A stretch of DNA of 64,000 nucleotides from Septoria linicola. Its lineage: Eukaryota > Ascomycota > Dothideomycetes > Mycosphaerellales > Mycosphaerellaceae. The first letter of the stretch is position 1. Each line of letters starts with the position of its first letter. A model generated the notes under the pieces. It did not search any database. It saw nothing but the letters and a program-made list of their open reading frames with translations, and had not been told where the DNA came from. Made by a program: the position numbers and the translations under genes. The stretch is from contig CP099425.1 in NCBI GenBank assembly GCA_024114885.1, positions 1,240,001 through 1,304,000 on the forward strand, in the 5' to 3' direction. Of this stretch, positions 53,981 to 64,000 are shown piece after piece.

Positions 53981-55265
53981 TCACATGTTCTCTACCACCC
54001 GGGCGTTGACCGCATTTTGGAACCCCTGGGTGTTTCCAGCAAATTCGTTGGAATCTTGGTGTGTAGCACCGTGCTGCTGAATAGTTCCGTAGCTGCTTGG
54101 TCCCTCTCCGTACGCGTCGGCCTGCGCCAGCTGTGACTGGACTGTCTGGTTCTGCGCAGGCAAGAAGATGACCTTGCTGTTCGCAGTCTTAGCCATAGCC
54201 TGCATAGCCTCGAGGTAGCGGATCTGCATGGCAGGAGCGCTGGACAAGATGTCGGCAGCTTGACGCATGAGCTTAGCGCTCTCGACCTCAGCACGAGCGC
54301 TGATGACCTTGGCTTCACCAGTACGCTTGCTCTGCGCGGCCATGGACAAGCTGTCCTGAAGTTCCTGGCTGAAAATGATGTCCTTGATCAACATAGACTC
54401 CACCTCAGCACCCCAGCCGGTGGCGGTCTCGTCGATGATCTCTCGGATCGACTGCGCAATCTCCTCGCGACGTTCAATGACGTCCTGGAGCACGCGAGCA
54501 CCGATAACGTGGCGGAGAGTGGTCTGTGTACGCTCAACGAGGGCAGTGCGCAGGTTGGAAATGCCGAAAGCGGCCTTGTGTGGGCTAGTGATGCGGTAGT
54601 AGATGACCGATGTTAGAGTCAGGTTGACGTTATCCTTGGTCATGCAGACTTGCTTTGGCACCTGCTAGATATTAGTATCTCTGCTGCTCTGCGCGGTTTG
54701 GTGCGTGCAGCGCCGCACTGGATGCCACAGTTGCGACTTGCTTCGCGAAGAGAGAAACGTACCTCGACAATTTGAATCTTGACGTCTACCTGGATCAAGC
54801 TTTCAGACAGTGGGTTGATCTTGACAAGACCTGGATCAACAGCTCGTGCGAATCGTCCGAACTTCGTGACAAGGCCGACATTTCCCTGTGCGACTGGCTT
54901 GTATGGGTTCGGGCACACGATGCAGCAAGGCACGGCACCGAGAGCTCCAATGCATGAACCGAGCGCGTTCACCATACTTCCGTACCAGCCGTGCTGCGAG
55001 GCATCCTCGGTGTCTGGCTTGATGACTTGGGCGTAAGAGGGTTGCAGGTCCTCGCGTCTTGGTGGTTGAACCTTGAGGGTGTTGTCAGCAAGTCATCTCC
55101 AGTTCGTAGCTCCGACCTCATGTGGCCAAATACGCTCCGAATGCGCCAGTTGTAGCAGAAATGTGCAGAGAAGCGTACCTTGACAATAGGTTCAATTGCA
55201 CCGCGTGTGCTGCTATCGCTGCCACCGAGTGGCGCCTTGCCGTTGACGTCGGAATGGCCGTTCAT
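53981..55265 (-). CDS. Stomatin-family (SPFH/band 7) protein
   Basis: Exons 55265-55179, 55071-54763 and 54661-53981 encode 358 residues; introns are 107 and 101 bp. A polar N-terminus precedes a hydrophobic hairpin (MVNALGSCIGALGAVPCCIVCPNPY), then the band-7 domain: QGNVGLVTKFGRFARAVDPGLVK, DVKIQIVEVPKQVCMTKDNV, YYRITSPHKAAFGI and RTQTTLRHVIG. Further on are WGAEVESMLIKDIIFSQELQ and an Ala-rich helix (AEVESAKLMRQAADILSS), typical of the oligomerising coiled coil. The Cys pair CC in the hairpin suggests palmitoylation. Likely a membrane scaffold; its partner is unknown. Confidence 0.93.
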
Positions 55266-55485
55266 GATGATATATTATGGTGATGTAAATAGTATGAAGC
55301 TGAGGTTGTGATGTTGCCAGGGTGTGCTTCTCTGTTTGTGGGGAAGCTACAATCAGCTCGTGAATATCTCCCAGTTGGCGTGGTGAACAAGACTTTGCAG
55401 AGATAAGAACGGGAATTGCGACAAGTGAGCAGATGCCACCAATTATATACAACGTCACGACGAAGACCACAAGGACTTGGGCCAT
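55213..55485 (-). other. Upstream ORF with membrane helix, overlaps stomatin start
   Basis: ATG 55485 opens a 90-residue frame beginning MAQVLVVFVVTLYIIGGICS, clearly membrane-spanning. It ends inside stomatin exon 1 in another frame. It could be a regulatory uORF or a small gene; no family recognised. Confidence 0.3.
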
Positions 55486-57301
55486 GCGCAGCTCTTCTCA
55501 TCGCCTCTTCCTTCGTGCACATGTCTCGTGGAGCTATTCCTCTTTAGGAGCGCCAAAGGTACAGACAAGCTTCGGATACCAAACCATGACGGGCACGATG
55601 CAGAGCTAAAACTGCCAGTGGAGCGGAGATGCTAGCACCACACCAACCATCGTCCAGCACACTTCTCGACCACAAGGCTCATGAGCACTTGGCAATATCT
55701 GTGCCGGCATGGAATGAAATCATCTGCTTCCTGTGTGACCAAACAACCACAGCGACGCAAAATCAGTCACGAAGCGCTCAAACTTCTGCACCTTTGCGGC
55801 ACTCTCTGGAATGCGCCACGGCGCTGCGGCAACCAACCTCACTCCCTGAGCGCCAGTTTCGAACTCAGGTCTGCTTTCTCGTCCCGTCAGCATCTACAGA
55901 TCATCAAAGGAGACATGTGTGAAGGATCCACGGACCATTCCAAAGTGCGACAGTCATGAGATCTCGCTCCGGATATCGGCAAAGTGGCCACGTCTTCTCG
56001 GCCCGGTTGGCGCCCAGAGATCGTCGCCCTGTCACCCAAAACATCCGCGGAGCTCTCTTCATCTGAAGCCGTGCGACTGAGGCTCATAACTTCACGGCGC
56101 ATATGTGCCGATTGCGAGGCGCAGCGCAGCAACCCATTCCTACGAGACATCACATGTGTCGCTCCACAAGGCTTAGGTTCGCGTTCGTGCCAGACCCTTT
56201 GACACGCGATTATATTTGCGGTCTTTGCTCTCGACTGAGGCACTTTGCCCATTCGTGGAATTGCAACAAGCTTCCATTGACTGACATCCGTGTGGTAGTT
56301 GACATGCTCTGATCTGCAGAACTCCCGTATCTGCGCCTTCTACGCTTCTTCTAGCGCGGTGTGCTGGCGGCCTCTGACAATTGGCATGTACAGCCCATAA
56401 GGCCTCGCTTCAATGGGACCTCGCTTCCTGGAGCACATCAGTCTATGTCAGCTGCAGGAGGCATGAGGAGACACTGATATCTGCCGCAGTGCGTCTACAG
56501 CGTCCCAGCGTTCCAACCGAAGCATGTCATGAAGAGCAATGCGCAGCTCAAGGCAAAACAGAATCTACACCTGCTGCGGACCGCACATTGTAATCCTTCG
56601 ATAAGGTACCCACTGATTTGTAGCAGCTGCCAACCCAAGTTTTGTCATTTCGGAGGTTTGCTTCAAAGGTCCCAGGATGCGAAGGGCACGAAGAAGTGAG
56701 TAAATCAGTTGCCGGGCACTGGTATGATCCTCCGGTCCTGTAGGAGATACATGGCGAGCCTGAGTCGCGATTCTGATGAGTGTCTTGACTCATCCATTGA
56801 TAATAGAGTCTGCATATCCAGTCATATATGACGGTTCGAAGGTCGAAGCTGCTCAGCTAGACTTTTTTTCCCCATCGACATGCATCTTCGCTCACGTACA
56901 TGTGGCTAGAATTGCGGGTTGTCTCGTAAATGAGAAACTGATCCAGGCAAGGGAGTATGACTTCCAGCCAAGCGGGGTGGTCTCAGGACCGTTTGCACAG
57001 CAAACGCTGCGTGCAATCAGCTCTATCGAACCAACAAAGTCCACCAAACCAACCTCACTGTTACATCAGCCACAGATTTGATTCCTCGACTCCAATACCG
57101 GACCAATGAGGATTGTGATCTCAGTCGCAAAAAAGCGTAATGCCCAAGCGATCAAGAGCCAAGAAGCCATTACATGGTTCACATGTTTGGCCGAGTGTGC
57201 AAGTGATGAAAGGCACAACGTTGTAACAATGAGCGCGGCTTTACTGACAAGTGACAGAGCGCAGAGCGATCCATCGATAACTCACAGTGTCCACTATTCA
57301 G
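55486..57301. other. Intergenic, 1.8 kb
   Basis: Several 70-120 codon frames on both strands, among them ATG 56776 to 57081 plus, lacking any recognised motif. The right end probably holds the 5' exon of the next gene. Confidence 0.35.
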
Positions 57302-57977
57302 ATTGCCTGGCGAACTGCGCAACCGAATCTATCGCCTTTGCTTGGTGGAACCAAATGGCCTCACTGTCGATATTAGAAGGAAGCCACCGACTGGGCGAGT
57401 GAAGGACTATCACAACACCGACCACGAAGACGTCCATGCCTTCGCCGACTCGAAGCAGTGGCTTGTAGTCCCACCAAAAGAGCCGCCACTGCTGGGTGTT
57501 TGCAAACTCATTCGCTCGGAGGCATTTGCCGTCTTCTACGGCGAGAACCTCTTCAGCATCCCCTTAGCACCACAGCGCCACAGTATCTTGTTCGACTCTG
57601 ATGTGACCTCAAGATTACTACGTTACTTCGCAAAAGCGCTAGGACCGGCTCAAGTCAAAGCTCTCGGTTCGTTGCGAATCGGTTTCCCGGATCGCCCATG
57701 GGCCTGGGTTGCAGGCAGGACTTATTGGGCGACCAGTCGCCGTAACGTGAACGGCACTATCATTGTCACTCTGGAAGGCTATGACGGTATAAGACTAGAG
57801 GGCCAGAAAACCGTGTATTGCCCGTGCGAATTGGTCCAGTTTGCGAACAAAGGAAAGCCGAAGGGCGATCGCCTCATATCTGTCTTGAAAAGGTTCTGCG
57901 ATGACTACTTTCCGAAAGCCTCTGGCTTCACTTGCAAGGGATGTGGGCTTCCGACACTGGATCGCGGCTTGGTCTAA
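57302..57977 (+). CDS. F-box/2EXR-like protein, 5' end unresolved
   Basis: The last exon begins after a good acceptor (ctattcag, ending 57301) with LPGELRNRIYRLCL, the opening of the fungal F-box-like/2EXR family. It continues LLGVCKLIRSEAFAVFYGENLFSI, the second family block. It encodes about 225 residues to TAA 57977. A C-terminal segment has paired cysteines (YCPCELVQF, FTCKGCGLP), perhaps metal-binding. The start codon lies upstream in an exon I could not place; the candidate near 57230 does not match phase. Such proteins are numerous in Dothideomycetes and function is mostly unknown. Confidence 0.65.
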
Positions 57978-58758
57978 AGAGAGACAGACTTTGTTGATGG
58001 CTGCGGTGGGAAGGTCGATGTGACAGAAGTAGCAATGAGTATGACTTGCTACAGCTTAGCTAAGAGGCGGATGTCGGCAATAAGAAGACGAAGAAGCACG
58101 CACGAATCAAGAACAGCGGGCAGTCTCTAGTAGACGGTGTCAGCATCCAGTGTGGCTGGGCGGACGGACGGCCGGTCTTACTATACTCTGATCAATCGCG
58201 GTACTACTGGGTCTTCACATCACTCGCCATCTCTCCGCGCTAAACCATATAGCATATTGCGATGCATCGCTATAGCTGGGAATGTGCAGTAGTGGCGCAT
58301 CCGGTCCACTTCGTTAGATTCTGGCGAAAACTGACGCTTCCCTGCTCCTCCAAGTCGAGAAATAGGACCGAGCAGTCATGTGTAGTTGCTCTCAGTGTCG
58401 TTTGTCCCGCCACAATACTCCGATGTTGTTGTTCATGGGCCAATGGAGCCTTGACTTTATTCCCGGGCTGCTATTCCCATCAGCGGCATCGCGCTTGCAG
58501 GATTCAGCCTCATGACCACCATCGCGTAGACATGGCGTTCCATTGGCATAACTTGCACTGTGCCCTAGGGTCTGCCTAGATGCGGCTGACGCTGCCACTG
58601 TTTGCGGATTTCTCGGCCAGAAGGTCACCGAAGATGGCGTGGAATAGGCAAGGGTGTATGTGTATATAAAGGAGAAGCCATAAACCAGAACGACATCGTA
58701 CGCATACATCCTGAGCATCGAACATCCCGACTTGAAAACAATCGTAGTTGCTACTACG
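57978..58758. promoter_or_regulatory. Intergenic with TATA box
   Basis: 780 bp. TATATAAA at 58663-58670 lies 89 bp before ATG 58759 and is the likely core promoter. The rest shows no gene. Confidence 0.5.
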
Positions 58759-58760
58759 AT
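58741..58760 (+). promoter_or_regulatory. Stem-loop overlapping the start codon of the 218-residue protein gene
   Basis: Stem atcgtag/ctacgat of 7 bp with a 6-base loop; the AT of ATG 58759-58761 is in the stem. Function is unknown. Confidence 0.4.
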
Positions 58761-59415
58761 GTCTATCGAGATCTTATCAGGCCCCAAAACAGGCGGCATC
58801 AAAGAAGACCACGAGCTGTTCTTCGCCCGTCGAGCTCTCGCACTCCTCAAGTGCCGCCTAGGCACAGAAGGCCTCACAGATCTGCTTGCAAACGACACAG
58901 CCCAAGCAGACATGTACTGGGAGCGGGTCGTGCAAGAGAGCAATGGCCAATGGACCCTCTGCTCTGTCATCATGAGAGCCACCGGCGTCAGGGCCAAGGA
59001 CTTTCTGGGCTGGTTCCAATCCAACAAAGACAACACTCCAATGATGGTCGCCGCTCATCCCGAACACTACGTCAGTACTCATGGACCTATCTTGGAAACT
59101 GTCGGCGAGCAGGTGTCGTTCTTCAATCTCAACATCCAATCTGAGCTTCACCCATGTGTCAAGAATAAAGATCCGGAGAAGTATCCGATCGCGTTTGCAG
59201 GTGCAGGCTCGATGCGGAGCGGGACGGTAATGGGTCATGCTTGCCATCAGTTTCGTGATTTGGATGCGAACGAGGGCGATGGGCTGGAGGTGTGCTTTGG
59301 AGGGTGGATGCCGGCGGCTTGTGGCGAGGACGTGATCGAGACGCATCGAAAGCATCTTGTGGTGGAGTGGACCAATTGGTTGCGACAGGCTCAAGAGGAG
59401 CTTGCTGTGAAGTGA
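58759..59415 (+). CDS. Hypothetical protein, 218 residues
   Basis: Intronless frame from ATG 58759, 89 bp after a good TATA box. It has no signal peptide or membrane helix. Notable segments are an N-terminal helix (ELFFARRALALLKCRLG), WTLCSVIMRATGVRAKDFLGWF in the middle, HPEHYVSTHGPIL, and a Gly-rich, Cys-containing C-half (AGAGSMRSGTVMGHACHQF, CFGGWMPAACGED). No family was recognised. The sequence around the start is a perfect inverted repeat (58741-58760, atcgtag/ctacgat), which could affect initiation. The antisense frame of similar length is rejected as a shadow. Confidence 0.7.
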   Translation: MSIEILSGPKTGGIKEDHELFFARRALALLKCRLGTEGLTDLLANDTAQADMYWERVVQESNGQWTLCSVIMRATGVRAKDFLGWFQSNKDNTPMMVAAHPEHYVSTHGPILETVGEQVSFFNLNIQSELHPCVKNKDPEKYPIAFAGAGSMRSGTVMGHACHQFRDLDANEGDGLEVCFGGWMPAACGEDVIETHRKHLVVEWTNWLRQAQEELAVK

Positions 59416-59442
59416 TTGTGGGAGGAGCTTCTGTCAGAACGT

Positions 59443-60444
59443 CTAGTCGTCCTCTGGCAAGCAAGACAAGATAGGCTTTAGCCTTGTAAGCACAACAGCC
59501 TGAGCATCAGCTTCGGCATCAGTCTTATCGATATTCCCAACACTTATCGAAGCATAGCAGCCCTTGGTTCCGACTACAACTCTCTCAACTGGTAGGCGGC
59601 GGGAACCGCAAAGTTCCACATCGTCTCTGCTGATGATAGGCACAGCAGGCCAGATGCGAGAGAGGACGAACTTGAAGTCCGAGAGTGATGAGCAGCCATC
59701 TTTGATTGATGGGAAGTTTACGTTGAGCCTGTTTCAATAAGTATGCGCTGTGTTGTCCGATCAATGCAATGACTCACCAGATGCCCTCTGGAAGGTACGG
59801 CTTGGAGCCGCTGGTGACCACCTGCGTGACATTCGTAGCAAGAGCGGCGTACGTGCTCACGTATGGCTCAAGTTTAGCATTCCATGCGGTCTGCTTCCCA
59901 GTAGAGCCACTGAACGCGATCGCTGGAAGACCTAGCTTCGCTGCTTCGACTGAAGCGCCTACAGTTCCGGAGAACTGTGTGACCGCTCCCAGATTCGTGC
60001 CGACGTTCGGTCCGGCGACTGCAATATCTGGCGGTCCTCCACAGAACTCTGTTGCAAGATTCTTGATGCCATGGCGCATCGATGTGACCGGGAAGCTGTT
60101 CACGTACTAGAACGAAGTCAGCTGGGAGCGGTTGCGATGAAGTGCGAAGCGCCCACGTTGAATCGAGGCATCGACTCGTTGCGGCCCGTCGGAGGACTAT
60201 TTGGCGAGCAAGAATGAAATTCGCATCCATTACGACCAACTTTAGATGGCTCTTCGTCCCGACTGGCGGTCCCGCTCTGATTTTCTGCAGGTGCTGAGAT
60301 GAAGGATTTGAAACCTGCATCCGTCAAGTGGCCGTAGAACTCGCGAACGTTGATCTCTGCCCAGCCGTCGTCATTACTCTGGACGACATTGATGGCATGT
60401 GTAGTTGCGAGAGGCAATGCTAGCAGAAGAGTTGATGGCCGCAT
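59443..60444 (-). CDS. SurE-like phosphatase, secreted
   Basis: Exons 60444-60157, 60106-59778 and 59728-59443 give 300 residues; introns are 50 and 49 bp. Residues 1-17 are a signal peptide (MRPSTLLLALPLATTHA). The mature part opens INVVQSNDDGWAEINVREFY, the SurE metal-binding D-D motif, then ISAPAENQSGTASRDEEP. Exon 2 gives YVNSFPVTSMRHGI, PPDIAVAGPNVGTNLG and GLPAIAFSG. The junction to exon 3 gives LPEGIWLNVNFPS. SurE proteins hydrolyse nucleotide monophosphates; fungal secreted members are annotated as acid phosphatases. It is convergent with the 218-residue hypothetical gene, 27 bp between stops. Confidence 0.93.
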
Positions 60445-60909
60445 AGTGGCGATGATGTAGATGAGTTGTAGTGTCTGAAGCGACGAGGAGGATATTCTCA
60501 GAAAGAAATTCAGTCCGACCTACGAAACTTGGTGGCCTCGGCCATGTTTTGGACTACATATCCAATGGCATAGTTGTGGTCAGCCACGGGATCGTCGTTG
60601 AAGCGGCACGTGTGAGGTGTGTCCTCACAAAGTCCACGATGTCCGTATGTAAGCCACACAAACCAAGACGAAAAGAACACAAGCATGTGTGGTCCTCTGT
60701 ACCAATGTGCCATGCTCCGTGAAGCAGAGGTCTGACCAAGGCATTGTCGTATGTCTTGATTGTCAGTACCTGCCTTATCTTTTGGGAATTCGATGGTAGA
60801 CGGTAATCGCTACCGTTCCTCACGGCATCTCTTTGTGAGAGGAACAGGGCCTTCTCATAGTGAGATCCAATAACATATCCTAGGAGGCTAGGCTACATCT
60901 ACGTATTGC
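60445..60909. other. Intergenic, 465 bp
   Basis: Promoter side of the SurE-like gene and 3' region of the WW-domain gene. Nothing else seen. Confidence 0.4.
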
Positions 60910-61904
60910 CTACCATCGATCGTCGTCATTGCGATCGTTGTCGTCGTCGTAGCGCTCTTGGTCACGTCCATTGTCGTAGCTGTTTTCAAGCCGATCTCCG
61001 TAGTCGTCGACATCGTCTCCAAAGCGTTCAACTCGGCCCACCTGTTCCCCTCCCCAGGTCGCCAGCCTTTCTGGAGCATCTTCTACATCTTCTTTTGCGT
61101 CGTCCCATCTGTTTTCCACTCTGTCAGGAATCGACTCCATGTCTCCAACACGCCGCCCAGCCCAACCAGCGACATCTCCTGGGGCATCCTCAACATCTCG
61201 TCCGAACCTGTCCATTCGCTCTTCAGTTCGGTACTCTGCTCCATCAATTCTCTCTTCGGTTCTGTACTTGTCCTCCTCAAAGTGTTCTTTAGCTTCGTGG
61301 CCCTCGTGCATGAGGAAAGCTCCTCCAGCTACACCAGCTGCGACACCGAGAGCTGCACCCATCCAGCCGTGTCCAGACTTCTTCTTCTTTTCCTCTTCAT
61401 GCTGCTGCGACTGAGAGCCACCTTGAGGGCCCATAGGGTAGCCGGAGCCACCTTGATGCTGTTGGTATTGAGGTCCGGGACGCTCGTAGCCGCCTGGGCC
61501 GGATGGGCCGCCATATTGGCCGCCGCTGGGAGAGAATATGTTAGGAAAATCAAGCATGACTTCGTACTTGGGCAGACTTACCCGTAGCCTCCATCAAAGC
61601 CAGCACCGTGTTGTTGGCCCTGTCCTCCACCACCGCGAGGAAATTCATGTGACCTCTCTCCGGTCTGTCCATTTACGAAGACGTAGCGATTCTCTCTTGC
61701 TTCCCACTCCGCCCTCCACGGATATGGAGGAGAGGGAGCTGGAGGTCGATCTCCATGTTCTCCGGGGTTGCCATGCTGGCCTCCTTGGTTTTGACCACCA
61801 CCGTATTGACCACCTTGATTTCCACCGTACTGCTGGTTACCATAGCCTTGGTTTCCACCATAGCCTTGGCCTTGATTTCCTCCGTAATATCCTTGAGCCG
61901 CCAT
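60910..61904 (-). CDS. WW-domain protein, Gly/Gln/Tyr-rich
   Basis: Exons 61904-61582 and 61525-60910 (intron 56 bp) give 312 residues. Residues 1-50 are low-complexity repeats of G-G-N-Q-G-Y type. A WW domain follows (about 55-88: PYPWRAEWEARENRYVFVNG and SHEFP), with the first Trp, the aromatic YVF and a Phe-Pro end where the second Trp is usual. After more Gly-rich sequence come KKKKSGHGWMGAALGVAAGV, a Gly-zipper-like segment, and a charged tail with repeated YRTEERI/YRTEERM and RVENRWDDAKEDVEDAPERL. WW proteins bind PPxY peptides, and two membrane proteins in this window carry PPxY; any contact is speculative. Confidence 0.82.
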
Positions 61905-63250
61905 GGTGAGCACAGAAGACTTGCTGTGTTGTCTAAATTTGGTAGTATGTTACAGAGGGTGGGAAGGAGACGGTCAGCAACAAGACATCAGCGCAATCAT
62001 ATACTTGTCCTGACTATACGCGCAGCTCTCACAAGCCCCCACCGCACGTGCAACAGACAGTGGTCCATTCGCTGAAGCGCACCCTGCATTGTGCATTGGG
62101 AATGATGACGCGAGACAGTCGAATCCAGAACGCTGGCTGAGCTGCATCGTATTTGCAAATGCCGCAAGCCATTGCTTTTCCACTTTCTCCCCTTACCAGA
62201 GTAATCTGTCATCTTTCATGGCATTGCAAAGCATACTGCAAAGCCACCACAATGTAATCATCACCAGTGGCTATGCAGGTCATTGAGATCAGATGAGGCA
62301 TTCGTGAAGATTGTCAACAGGGATGTGCCTCCCGTCACAAACTGGTCAAGCTTCTGCTCACCGCTTGGCAAGAGCTTGGTCTTGTCCAGGAGCGCAAGAG
62401 AGTCTGCTGATGATCTCTTCCTCCAGTACAACTTGTTCGCTTCCATCACATGGCCAGAGATACTTCTAGCCCGCAGTACTTCCACTGGCATGCCTGTACG
62501 AAGGTCGAGCTCTCATTGATGGCCACGCTTTGACGTCTGATTGCGGCGCTCGCATTGTGCGAACACCAACAATAGATGAAGAGATCTGCGCGGTACACAC
62601 CGCTACACATTTTGCGCAAGCGATGTGCGCTCAGCGCGATCGTGCTGAGAGATCTGCTTTCCAGATCAGCCAAACTCATACTGGCTTTGCTTTTATGGAA
62701 GCCTCTGTGCCTGTGCGTCATTTCGCAGGTCCAGTAGCCCACAGCCCAGGGGGCATATGTCCTGCACATGGTGCATCGGATGTCACAAAGGCTGAAAAAC
62801 CGACTAGTATATTCGAGGTTGCGGAGCATGTGCATCCCATTCGAAACATTGACTGCACTTGTCATCTGGAAACTGCATCAAGACATCAATTGTGGAAGGA
62901 CTACTATGGGTGAGGAATGCTTATCTAGATGCCAGACTTACACGACTCGACCTCATGGTAGCTTCTACACGACACCAGCCCCACGAACTCGCCCAGATGT
63001 CTGTTCTTCTTGGAGACGTGTGAACACCAGACTTTGTCACGACTTTCGCGATTGCTCGAATTGTGCCTGAGCGACCCAGCGACAGAGGTGATGCCTGAGA
63101 CCTTGGGTGAACTACCAATACAATACAGTAACAGTAGTATTGTACATAGTACTCATACAGCAGAATGCGAGGTGAAGCGCATGTGGTCATACAGCTCTCT
63201 GCCCACCTCTTGGTCCATACAGCCGACGGCTCAGACACGATTTCATCCCT
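61905..63250. other. Intergenic, 1.35 kb
   Basis: A 139-residue minus-strand frame (62865-62446) and a 127-residue plus-strand frame overlap each other; neither has motifs, and the plus one lacks an ATG at its start. No gene can be supported. Confidence 0.35.
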
Positions 63251-63819
63251 CTATAGTGCCAACAACGGAGCAGCAGTCATCATTGGCGCCGCATTGCCCG
63301 ACGTGCTCGAAGCAGCAGTCGCACTCGCCTGGGAACCGCCCGCTCCTGACCCACTCTCTGCCATCGAAGTGGTCATACCCGAGCTCATCTCCCCAGACGA
63401 AGACACCGTCATCGTCTCTTCAGCAGCAGACGAAGAAGAATCCTCCGTCATGCTGCCACCACTACCACCGCTCTCCTCAGCAGCGAGAGAGCTCACGATC
63501 GAAGTGTAACCCGCCATGGAGAATGGCACGGTTGAGCTACCAATCACGCAACCTTGAACTCCGCCTGGTGAGTAGTCAAGGTAGCTCGAGCCAGGGCAGC
63601 AGTAGTCGATGTTGTCGCCGTTGTTGCCCTGACTTTGGGACCAGCCGTCGGGGCAGGCATTTGAGTCCTGTGGGAAAGGGAGTGATTAGTCGTTCGCTTG
63701 AGCTGCAGGGGATAAGGTGATCCACTTACGAAGTTGATCGTGCTTCCTTGGGGTTGCGCAACGGCGATGGCAGCTACTGCTGACGAGAGGGTGAGGATGA
63801 GTGTGGTGCGGAATGCCAT
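63251..63819 (-). CDS. Secreted Ser-rich, Cys-containing protein with GPI-like tail
   Basis: Exons 63819-63730 and 63667-63251 (intron 62 bp) give 168 residues. A signal peptide (MAFRTTLILTLSSAVAAIAVA) is followed by a short domain with four Cys (DSNACPDGW, IDYCCPGSSY, GGVQGCVIG). Then comes a Ser/Gly/Thr/Met-rich stalk (SSAAEETMTVSSSGEMSSG) and a hydrophobic small-residue tail (NAAPMMTAAPLLAL), so GPI attachment is likely. Probably a cell-wall protein; no named family. An AT-dinucleotide tract lies about 125-150 bp upstream and may act as TATA element. Confidence 0.78.
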
Positions 63820-63944
63820 AATGACTGTGGTTGTAATAGGTCGACTGGTTAGGATCGAAGGAAGTCTTGTTTGAAGTATTGTACGCTGGATGAATTGTGT
63901 GTAGTAGAAGATTCTTCTAGCTCATCGCTGGGAGACCACGTACA

Positions 63945-63969
<25 letters not shown>
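63945..63969. repeat. (AT)n microsatellite
   Basis: Uninterrupted AT dinucleotides, about 12 units, at the right edge, upstream of the minus-strand secreted protein gene. Confidence 0.9.
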
Positions 63970-63976
<7 letters not shown>

Positions 63977-64000
63977 GTATCTACCGCCATGAAGCACAGA

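Noticed and set aside
58392..59036. 214-residue minus-strand frame
   Set aside because: Overlaps the promoter and 5' half of the 218-residue plus-strand gene, which has a well-placed TATA box.
62446..62913. Overlapping plus and minus frames of 127 and 139 residues
   Set aside because: They are mutually antisense, show no family features, and the plus one lacks an ATG at its start.
1..64000. tRNA, rRNA or CRISPR arrays
   Set aside because: Scanned by eye for T-loop words (GTTCGANNCC), rRNA blocks and regularly spaced repeats; none convincing. A tRNAscan run would be decisive.

Overview
The window is nuclear DNA from a filamentous ascomycete (Pezizomycotina). Genes are dense and on both strands. 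Most are split by GT-AG introns of about 46-130 bp with CTNA-type branch points. Many ORFs have clear fungal families (Nab2, UTP18, COG6, NCS-1, PPM1, PRISE-type reductase). Small introns, TATA-driven secreted proteins and a decayed repeat zone fit Dothideomycetes, but that class-level guess is inference. Coding starts below were moved to ATG where a longer frame opened only with TTG or GTG. Introns were placed so that frame and family alignment both hold.

Layout, left to right. 1-5.3 kb: edge-truncated hypothetical gene, coiled-coil ORF, PRISE-like reductase and pyrroline-5-carboxylate reductase (divergent pair), small hypothetical gene. 5.3-6.4 kb: cysteine-rich ORF overlapping a dispersed repeat, and a three-exon gene for a secreted defensin-like (CS-alpha-beta) peptide with a Kex2 site. 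8-9.8 kb: CoA-binding domain fused to O-acetylhomoserine sulfhydrylase. 10-13 kb: small membrane proteins, one frameshifted. 13.2-17.5 kb: mitochondrial SHMT and SAM synthetase, divergent. 18.2-19.2 kb: alpha/beta hydrolase. 19.2-22.8 kb: gene-poor, partly degenerate. 22.8-31.2 kb: 6-phosphogluconate dehydrogenase, GST, Nab2-like and UTP18 (divergent pair), acylphosphatase. 31.5-32.9 kb: decayed pRiA4b ORF-3-like gene. 33-38.5 kb: amino-acid permease, GPI-like protein, cytochrome P450. 39.7-46.6 kb: COG6, NCS-1, EI24/RRT8-like membrane protein, PPM1. 47-50 kb: two small secreted proteins. 51-55.3 kb: eL30, uL16, stomatin. 57-64 kb: F-box/2EXR-like protein, hypothetical protein, SurE-like phosphatase, WW-domain protein, GPI-like secreted protein.

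Functional links: the sulfhydrylase makes homocysteine/methionine, SHMT supplies one-carbon units and SAM synthetase consumes methionine, so three steps of one pathway lie within 9.6 kb. Nab2/UTP18 and eL30/uL16 are growth and RNA-biogenesis neighbours. No biosynthetic cluster, CRISPR array, rRNA or tRNA was recognised. The most notable items are the defensin-like preproprotein, the CoA-binding/sulfhydrylase fusion, a possible alternative first exon of NCS-1, and the pRiA4b-type pseudogene.
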